From contig VCCP01000001.1 in assembly GCA_005765155.1 (NCBI GenBank), positions 3,534,001 through 3,598,000 of the forward strand: 64,000 nucleotides of DNA, written 5' to 3'. A program made the translations under genes and the position numbers. This DNA comes from Zelopaecilomyces penicillatus. Taxonomy: Eukaryota > Ascomycota > Sordariomycetes > Hypocreales > Pseudodiploosporaceae. The notes beneath the pieces were generated by a model, which was given only the letters and a program-made list of their open reading frames with translations, did no database searches and was not told the DNA's origin. Shown here in pieces: positions 55,945 to 64,000 of this stretch (position 1 is the stretch's first letter; each line of letters opens with the position of its first letter).

Positions 55945-57136
55945 TTAGCTTTCAAACTCGCCCTGGTCGTTGAGCTTTCCAATAACAGGCTCTAACAGCT
56001 GGGGCAGACACTCGGCCGCATCCCTCCCAAATGCAAAGTCAGCCCCGGGCATCTTGAACAGCTCGGCCTCTTCCTCTGCCTCTGGGTTGATGACGGCGAT
56101 GCGCGCGCCATGCCGTCTTGCTTTGGAGATATAGCCCGCAGCAGGCCAGACCTGAGCCGATGTGCCTACAACAAGCATGAGATCCTAGAGCGGTCAGTCT
56201 CAGAAGCTACATATACGATGGGTAATTTAGGGGGGGGGAAAGTGCAACAAAATTGGTTGGCAAGGATAACACATACCACCTTGGCCTGGTTTATCCAGTC
56301 GTTGATGCCGCTCATCATCGGCCCATCCAGATCCTCGCCAAACCAGACCACACCAGGCCGCTGGATACCTGTGCCACAACTCGGGCACTTGGGGAGCTCA
56401 TCCTCGGCAACGTGCTTGATGCGGTGGTACGGATCCAACAGTGGCAGCACCTCTCCCGGCGCCATGTCTATCGATGCCGGGGCCAATGCCGGACAGAACG
56501 GGTCGTCATAGTTACTACGCTGGAGGAATCCGCAGCCGGGTGTTGTGCACTTGATGTCGAAGAGTGAGCCGTGGAGACTCCGTAGCTGTTCGGGTGGGTG
56601 GTCCGCGCGTTGTGAGAGATCTAAATGGTAAAGGTGTTAGCCAAAAAGCTTCCTTTCAATTTCCAAAATAAACAGAACGTTGCCATTTGCCAGCCTCACA
56701 AGCAGAGCAGTCTCTGGTGGCTAGCTCTGTCACTCTTCATCCGTGTAAGTGGCCAAAAAGCTCACTCAATGCACGGCACAACACACACACACACACACAC
56801 AAGAAACAAAAACTTACTGTCAACATTCTGTGTCAGACATAGAAACTCTTTATTGCAACGCGCCAGGGCCGCCAGAGCCTTATGCCCCGTATTAGGCTGC
56901 GCCGTCAGCGACATATGGCGCCGATATCCATAAAACAGCCAGACCAGGCCCGGGTCTGTTCGAAAGGCCTCCATAGTCGCCAGCTTAGTAGCATCGTGGT
57001 TCCTCCATATGCCGCCGGCGCCGCGAAAGGTAGGCAGGCCGGAGGATGCCGAGAGACCGGCGCCGCAGAGGGCTAAGATGCGACGGCTGGATCGGAGGGC
57101 CTCGTGAAAGGCCTGGACGTCGTTGTGGGGGGCCAT
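55945..57136 (-). CDS. NAD-dependent protein deacylase, SIRT5-type sirtuin
   Basis: NAD+-dependent lysine deacylase. Exons 57136-56818, 56620-56277 and 56184-55945, 300 residues. Rossmann motifs: CGAGLSASSGLPTFRG (residues 24-39), then LTQNVDNLSQRA, the catalytic His in RSLHGSLFDIKC, PGVVWFGEDL and the NAD-binding VVGTSAQVWPAAG. A four-Cys zinc site is present (KCTTPGC and KCPSCG). Tyr69 and Arg72 in WLFYGYRRHM match the Y-x-x-R pair that makes SIRT5 prefer succinyl, malonyl or glutaryl lysine, so desuccinylase activity is likely by family knowledge. No clear mitochondrial presequence is visible. Intron 2 contains a short G run; its donor GTATGT follows an in-frame AAGGTG, giving NQAKVDLML. 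Confidence 0.93.
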
Positions 57137-60100
57137 GGGGGCAAGGGGCAGTCAAGTAGGCAAGCACAAAGCGGAGATGGTAGAAAGAAATTGAGGAATC
57201 AAAGAGCATTCATTCACAAGTTGGTTGTTCCCAGATGTTGTGTTGGACGGAGGAGGTTTCCCAAGTTCCCCCAAGGGCCAGACTCGAAAATGCTCAGCAA
57301 CTGAATGAAACCGCGGTTCGTCAATGTACGTCATGGGGTCTGTCTGGGGTTATTAGTGGCGCATGTACGTGCCAACTCTTTTGACAACCCTCTTTGGCGC
57401 CCTCCAGGGTTGTTGTTTGTCATTGCATGCAGTTCTTCCTTGTAATCCCAATGTCCTAAACACGAATAGGGTATTTTCATTTTGCATGACCCCCCGTTTC
57501 AAGGTTATCCGGCAAGGGATTGATTGGACTTTGGGCTTGGCCAGCGTCGCATCCCAAGAGTAAAACGGTATGACTGAGGCGTGTGCGCACCAATCAGCAC
57601 GCCAAGTAGATAATTAGCACAACACACCGACTTAAAAAAGGCGACATGAAAATAGGCAGCAGCAAAGGAAAGCAGTGAAGTGGTACGAGATTCGGTGTCA
57701 TCCTTGTTTTGGTGTTGGGAATTTAACAATAAAGTCAAAAGCAGCCAAATGCCTCTTGAATTACATCCAATGGCGTGATGCTGGCAGATTTCAAGGGTTC
57801 TTTGTGCGAGGATGACTTGGCACTGTACGGAGTACAAGACCCCGATTTCCGGCCAGCCAACCCCTCACTTCATCATTGAGGGGCCGGAAAGCTGCTCGGC
57901 AACGACCAAGATGCGGCATGACATCACCGCCCCGACGTGCCCACATTGCTAGTGCATCCCTCCATCCATCCAACCTTTTCTCTTTTTCTCTTCTTTCCAA
58001 TGTAGTGCTCCGTAGCACAATAAAAAGACACATGATAGTTCTCCCTAGAATGGGCATGCAAAAGCCGATATTGGACTGAGTAAGGGGGGGGGGGGAGCTG
58101 CGTTACGCCACATGCATGTCATGGCGGGGGGAATGCTGTCAAACATGGGTGGTTGGTGTCGATTTCTTGATGCAAGCCACCGCTGATGATGATGGGATGA
58201 AGCTTGCGCCGACCAGCCTTTGTTGCACTCCCAACCTCTTCATAATTAACCGACTCCTTGCGATGGGCTAACTTGGAGGAGAGTCACTTCAATATTCTGG
58301 AGGCGCTCTTTCCATGGCGAATGGCTCTTCGGCTAAGCAACCTTGCCTAAAACAGTATGCCGCGAATGTCAAGTGATACACGGATTGAACTCAAATAACG
58401 TTGGTTCTCCAGAGATGATTGTATAGGGTGAGTGGTCAACACAATTACCAGATCTCGCTCGGCCTTCTCAGACCAGTCTTGGCCCAGAAAGTGCAGCAAA
58501 CCAGATCGAACCATAATCGTTTTTCTGTACAATCATATTGCCTGTTCTCTTTGACAATAGTACGTTGTACAAATATTCGCTTGAGTGTTGGTCAAATGGC
58601 AGCTTTCCATTTTGACGAGTGAACAATAGCCTGGTTTGTGGTCAAAGAGATGATTCAAAGATGCCTCAAGGCAAGAAACGACCACGAAAACGATGCCTAC
58701 CAGACTAACACGAAACCAATTTCTAGTATGTATCAGTATGCATAGAATACGGACCATACCTTCAATCAAGGCTCTTGTGACAAACTCAGAAATATTGACC
58801 AGCGCTAGAATTTCAAATGGTTGTAGAGTTTCAACATAACCACTCCATGCGTTATTCAAGCCGAGTTGTAATAATAGTCTTGGCTCTATGCTTTGCTTCT
58901 GGAAGCGAGCTTAGAATGCTTTCCACTCTGTGGTGTAACAACGCATAGCATGAGAGAGTTAAAGGCATTAACCAGTGCGAAATGTTAGTTGGGTCTGTGC
59001 ATACGAGAGTTGACGTATCATATACACAAGAAGAAGCCCAGCATTGTTGCGAGTTTTCCGAGTCTTCTCATTCGCTAGCACCAGTGACCCATAATCAAAC
59101 TGCAAAACTCGTATTTCGGTGATCGCGTCAATGCCGAGAAAACGCAGGTTACCTAGCTAGATTCAACTCGGCATTTGAACAACATCCGATCACTGCCCAA
59201 AGAAAAAGGTCTCAGGAAAAAGTCCTGTTTGTATGGCTCAACTTGCATGTTGACTCCACGTTGGGCCCCCCCGCGTGCTGCTTGTTGGGCCGTCCCAAAT
59301 CTTGTCTTTTATTAGTGAGCAGATCTGAAAGTTGTCGTGGCCATGGGGCAAAAGAAAATCAAAAACATGTAGCTGCTTTTCAATGCATCACGACGCGGCT
59401 GCATGCCCTTGTCTCACAAGCTGGTGCAGATCCCATAACACAGACATCCATCTATGCACATAATTCAGAACGGGCCACGTCCGGAACCACGTGCCCGGAC
59501 TTTGTCTATCTCCTCTTTATCTTCGAATACCGGCCCCCGGAGCCGCTTCTTTCTCAAGGGTAACTGAGGTCGAACCGGCAACACGGCAGAGCACAGATCA
59601 GCCTTGGCTGACGCGGCTGTACTACGTAGTAGCTCTGGATTATCCAACCCCAACACTAGTGCTCGCTTGCATGCATTCAGGATAGAAAAAAGAAGTAAGC
59701 AAAAAGCAAAGACGTGAGCCGAGAACGAAAAAGACACTTGCGACCCGTGCATTGCACGGCAAAATCACCCGAAAGGAAAGCTGAAGACCTTGTTTGCATG
59801 CTACAGGTGCATGTAAGATCTCTGCATGACTGCTACCGTACAGACATACACACATGATGTATAACGCTTGAAGATACGATCTCTGACTGTTAAAGAGGAG
59901 ACACGGGCACGTGAGACATGGAGTTGATTCACATGTACAGCTTGTGAAGCCATTGTCTGTGGCTTGCTTCCCTTTGTTTTAGCAATTTGGCGGTGAGGCC
60001 CAGCTGAACGAGTTGTGCGTAACGGGAACTCTTCAAGCTGATATCGACATTGATAGAATCTCAGCTGGAAACGGAAAGCATCACATCAGGCAAGATGACC

Positions 60101-63100
60101 CATGTGGGGTGGGAAAATGGGACATCTGCGGGATTTGGCAAACTTGATGGGGAAGTGCATGATACAAAATAGCCATTGCATTCAATGTTTTCAGTCCACT
60201 CACTACACGAGACCGGCGGGATACGGGAAACAGTTTCGTCGATGATGTTCCAATTCGTATTATCAAATGATGAACAATCGGTTGGTAAGGGTTCAGTCCC
60301 GGCTCCAACTCTGTGATGGTGCGCACCGGAGGTGGAAATCCTTATGCCGGCCGGTGAACCATGCTGGTGGTCCCAGTTATTACCCAGCCCCAACTTGGTA
60401 TGAAGCGTCCAGCTGCATCGAGCGGACCCTGAACAGATTTAGAAAGCCAATCGAACCTCGCTCATGCAACTGCATGCTGCTAGACTCTAGCGCAGGACAA
60501 TTTCCCCGTGCTACAAATCCCATGGGAACTTAGATGTAGATGCGTCGGATAGAAGGAAGGTAAACAGAAGTGAAAAAATCTATCAACCCAGATCTGTGTA
60601 ATAGATGATGACTTGTTGGCCGACTTGGATATCGAAAAGCTCCCGCCATTAGGAAATAATTCGCTTAATTACCCATTTGACTGAAATATGACAAGCAAAA
60701 CCCTTGGCGTGTTATTTATGGTTAATTACCAGATGGATTGAGCTGTTTAAATTTGGCATAATTAAACATTGCAGCTGAGCGACGCTTTCGGCAGTGGCCG
60801 TACCAGGGTGGCTGGGTTGCCTGGAGAGAAAATTTCGAGTGGAAGCAATGGACTGACTCTTGGCTGCTTGGCTGAGAATCCTGCGTGCGGCTCTGTTGGC
60901 TAAATCCCATCATTGAGTTGTTGGCTGGAGGCGCAGCCCCGCAAGCAAGGATTCCCACCACCCCTCGGAATACGAAATCCCGTCTGGCCCAGAGCGTGCC
61001 GTGATGCCGTGTGGCCAGCAGCCCAGTGGTGATAAAAATGGAATACCGGCACGGGACGTGCAGAAAAACCTTCGTTTATCGGCATCCCGACAGTCTCTCT
61101 TTGTCCGAGTCACAAGACACGCTGCCCTTGTTTGCCTCTTCGGATGAAGTACAGAGTAGGCAAGATGGGCATCGAAGGCCCATGAAAGATCGGCTCTCAA
61201 CTAATAATATGTCATTGTTTCTCGAACCCTTGGAGATCCGCCGGCCCATGGTTTGTTACGGTTGGGACGATATTAGGTATAGTACAGGTCTGTTATCGAG
61301 CTTGGTGGTTCGCTGCTTGGCCGATGCCCCTTTCCCCACGAGGTGATGTGATTGAAGCCTTTGGGAAGGAAGGGGGGGGGGGGGTTCAAGGCAAAACGAA
61401 CGTTTGGGAGCAGCCTCGGCGCCCGGACATGCGATTATGCGCGCCGCCCAGGCTGGACTGTGGAGCCAACCCAAGGCTTGGTACTCGGTAGTAATAATTG
61501 GTCAAAATGTATCATGTCTGCCACGTAGGTTGCCAAAGATTTGATTTGGCTTGCAGACAGTGCAGAGCGACCAGCGCCGGAAAGTCTCTCAAACTGTCAG
61601 CTCAGGCTGTCAATGGAAGTTATCGATCCGCCCGCATGCTGCTGCGGCCAAACAGAATATCTAGATGGCTGGTGCTCTTCGTAGGGCGGATGGCGTGCAT
61701 GCTTGACGTTTGTGTGTGTGTGTGGTGTGTGTATATGTGTGTGTGTGCACTGGAAGACGTGCCGTACAGCACTGCACATAGGTACCTGTAGCATGCGGGC
61801 CTGGGGGGCGCTGTGGATGGTCAAGTTCCAGATTAGGAGAGGGAGAGACATTCTTGTCCCCCCGTTCGAGGCCTTTCCTCTTGGGGCTGGTCGCAGCTCG
61901 AGCAACGTGCCTGCGGATGGCGGGGTGTCAAATGGAGGGTGTCGTCGATGATGGGCAGGGGAAACACCTTTTCTTGTCGTAGATTTGACACCGTCGCCCA
62001 TACCCGTACAGGCAGAGATCAACAGCCCGCAAACCAAGGGTTCTGAGCATGGCAATGATTGGTGAAGGTGGCAAGACTCGCGCAGCTTACGTAGCCGCCC
62101 AATTCCCAAAGGAAAGGCTCGCACTTGGCGGCATCAATGGAATTTCCCTTTAGGACCAGGGGGGGGCTAACTAAGCTCCGGGGTTGCAGACGTTGACACT
62201 GTCCGCTGCACTGTACCGCGCCACTGCAATCGTACGGCAGCGCACCGCGCGGACCGCCCCCAGGAAGCACCGTACGGACGTACCCTTAATTTAACGCAGA
62301 CGGTGCTAGGTGTTGTGCTAGGACGCGCCGTGCTGGCTGCACGTGAAGCTTCGAGACGACCACGACCTCTTGGCTTTCTCTTGGGATTTTTTCTTGGGTG
62401 ATGACGAGGCTCAGGGGTCGAAACAAATGAGCCAACCCTACTGCCCTTTTTGACACGAGCCCTCCCAGGTTGCCCCTAGTCTGTCTCCCACCCAAACCAA
62501 CCAGAAGCCGTGCCAGAGCCTCTCCCTGTGACCTCAGAGACCCTCTGCAACCCTCCTTGCTGCTCGGGGTGTTGCGAGTCCACACATGCCACAAATACGG
62601 GCGTGCTAAAATCCGTATGGGGGTCCAGGGGACTTACTCGCGCCGCAAGGTGGGATAGCGTACGGGGTATCCTATACGAGGAGGAGGATGCCAAATTAGA
62701 CCGTTTCTTCACCCATTCGCTTAGCATTTGGTGTTCGTCAAGGTTGAGATGGAGAGAGACATTACAGAGGCAGTCGACCAGAAGAGGGAGAAACACGAGA
62801 AAGCATAGCGCAGTCGTTCACTTGGGCACAAATCGAATCTGCACGCCTCTCCCTCGGCGGGCAGCCCCTCCATCATGTCTCTAACGCGCTCTTTTTGGGG
62901 GGGGATTTAACCACGGGGATCTGTTAAAGTGAAAGTCGCAAAAGTACCGCCTTTTAATTACTGACCTGTTGGTCACCAGCTTGCAGTGGTGAGCATCCAT
63001 CCAGACGTGCCCAGGCACGGTAAATGATTGCTTAGCACAGCCAAGGCCCTGGGTTGCCGGGGAGAATGGCACCAGGCCAGGTGATATTGGTGACTGCTTC

Positions 63101-63957
63101 TGTGAGCAATGCAACCAGGCAACCCAACAGCAACAACAATAACAACCACGAACGAGTTGCAACTCGTACCAAAACGCCACCATCGGCCCCCGTCAACGCC
63201 GACAAGACGGTATTAATATCCCAATGGCCTAATCGGGCCTGCACTACTGTACAGCGCGCAGTGCAGCGCAGGCGACAGTGGGCCAAGCGCCACTAGGCAA
63301 TCTGGATGCCTCCATGCGACGACTCCACCACACCTGGGACTCACTCGCACCACACCCACACATGCCTCGCAGTGGCCGAGGATGGTCACTCGGCGCCTTA
63401 CGAGTCCCCTATCAGTCGCCGTCAGTCGCCAACAGTCCTACGAGGACCCTGTCTCAGCCGCCTGGTTCCTGAGATGCACTGCCCTAGCAGCTAGCTGGCC
63501 CTGGTTGGCCACCGTCGGTACCACTGGCGTCCATCCAGGCAAAGCCTCCAGAGCCCTCCAGAGCTCTCCAGGGCCTGTCGACAGGGGGAGCCCCTGGTCT
63601 TCCAGGAGGGCTTGGCTGTCGGGGAATACTCCATGGATGGAGTCGACCGAAATGGATTCAACCCGGCCGTTGCAGGACCCGCGAGGTAATAAAACACCCG
63701 TCTCATCGCTGCCACCCCATCTGCCTTCCTCCTCTGACCTTCCATTCTCCTCATAATCTCACCACATCCACCCGAGTTCGTTGCAACTCTCCGTTTTCTT
63801 TTTCGCATCTTCCCGTCTCTCGCTACCTACGGTACACAACTTTCGTTTATTTTCGTTTTCTTCTCGTGCTTCGGCTTCCTAGACGACACTTCGACCGCTT
63901 CTATTCTTCTCATCACTCCTATATTCGAGCTTTCTAGCAAATTAATCAACCGCAACA
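57137..63957. other. Long gene-poor region upstream of the last gene
   Basis: About 6.8 kb with many short ORFs but none with a recognisable domain. It contains G runs (about 58083-58094 and 61373-61384), a GT-rich microsatellite (about 61709-61746), one GTACGGAGTAC (57825-57835) and, near its end, C/T-rich sequence (about 63690-63950) that looks like the promoter and leader of the final gene. The ORF at 58533-58859 (minus) is discussed under findings. No tRNA or transposase was seen. Confidence 0.5.
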
Positions 63958-64000
63958 ATGTTCGCCAAGTCTCTCTCCGCCGCCGCGGTGATTCTCGCTG
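63958..64000 (+). CDS. Secreted protein, N-terminal fragment (cut by window end)
   Basis: Only 14 codons are visible: MFAKSLSAAAVILA, the beginning of a signal peptide (short basic n-region and a hydrophobic Ala/Val/Ile core). The context CAACAATG and a roughly 250-nt pyrimidine-rich leader with TTTCTTTTTC and TCTTCTC tracts suggest a well-expressed fungal gene. The long upstream spacer is in keeping with a regulated cell-wall or secreted protein. The family cannot be told. Confidence 0.6.
   Translation, partial: MFAKSLSAAAVILA

Noticed and set aside
60280..60330. tRNA-like GGTTCAGTCCC segment
   Set aside because: No matching acceptor stem, D-arm or anticodon arm could be folded around it.
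61700..61750. GT-rich stretch as a possible telomere-like or origin element
   Set aside because: It is an ordinary imperfect GT microsatellite; no TTAGGG repeats or other origin signature are present.

Overview
This window is nuclear DNA of a filamentous ascomycete. The genes are split by short introns (about 50-280 nt) with GTRNGT donors, CTAAC/CTGAC branch sites and YAG or AAG acceptors. The gene set (Rap1, Dbf4, Kar5, Atg12, Ubc8, Saf4/Yju2-type splicing factor, ICP55, Swf1, Aha1, GH92) and its closest protein resemblances suggest a Sordariomycete, probably Hypocreales. That placement is inference from family memory, not from a search. No viral, prokaryotic, CRISPR or operon-like feature is visible, and I found no convincing tRNA or rRNA gene.

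Layout. 1-1549: 5' part of an unrecognised Pro/Ser-rich gene on the minus strand. 1.5-7.0 kb: long spacer. 7.3-14.9 kb: dense block with AHA1 (+), SWF1 (-), RAP1 (+) and a nitrilase-family amidohydrolase (-). 15.6-19.2 kb: small secreted HsbA-like protein (+) and the karyogamy gene KAR5 (-, seven exons, one GC-AG intron). 19.2-27.5 kb: gene-poor, with one small Cys/His protein at 21.9 kb. 27.5-34.6 kb: SREBP-type bHLH factor (+), ICP55 (-) and DBF4 (+). 34.6-38.4 kb: spacer with an imperfect inverted repeat (possible MITE with RIP-like transitions) and long G/C homopolymers. 38.4-46.8 kb: single-exon phenylalanine/histidine ammonia-lyase family gene (+), five-exon glycine-rich RRM protein (-), small secreted protein (-), ATG12 (+) and panB (-). 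48.5-57.1 kb: UBC8 (+), SAF4/CCDC130-like (-), GH92 mannosidase (-) and a SIRT5-type sirtuin (-). 57.1-63.96 kb: gene-poor, ending at the first 14 codons of a secreted-protein gene (+) cut by the window edge.

The genes are mostly housekeeping and do not form a pathway cluster. SWF1/RAP1 and ICP55/DBF4 are divergent pairs sharing a spacer; AHA1/SWF1, RAP1/nitrilase, bHLH/ICP55, ATG12/panB and UBC8/SAF4 are convergent pairs.

The most unusual observation is the exon structure of UBC8. Conserved protein sequence is recovered only if the gene contains an 8-nt exon, a 3-nt microexon (48735-48737) and a 1-nt exon (48901), each bordered by recognisable acceptor and donor signals. If transcript data confirm it, a single-nucleotide exon in a fungal ubiquitin-conjugating enzyme would be remarkable. 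All exon models here were made by eye from reading frame and splice consensus; no alignment or transcript evidence was available.
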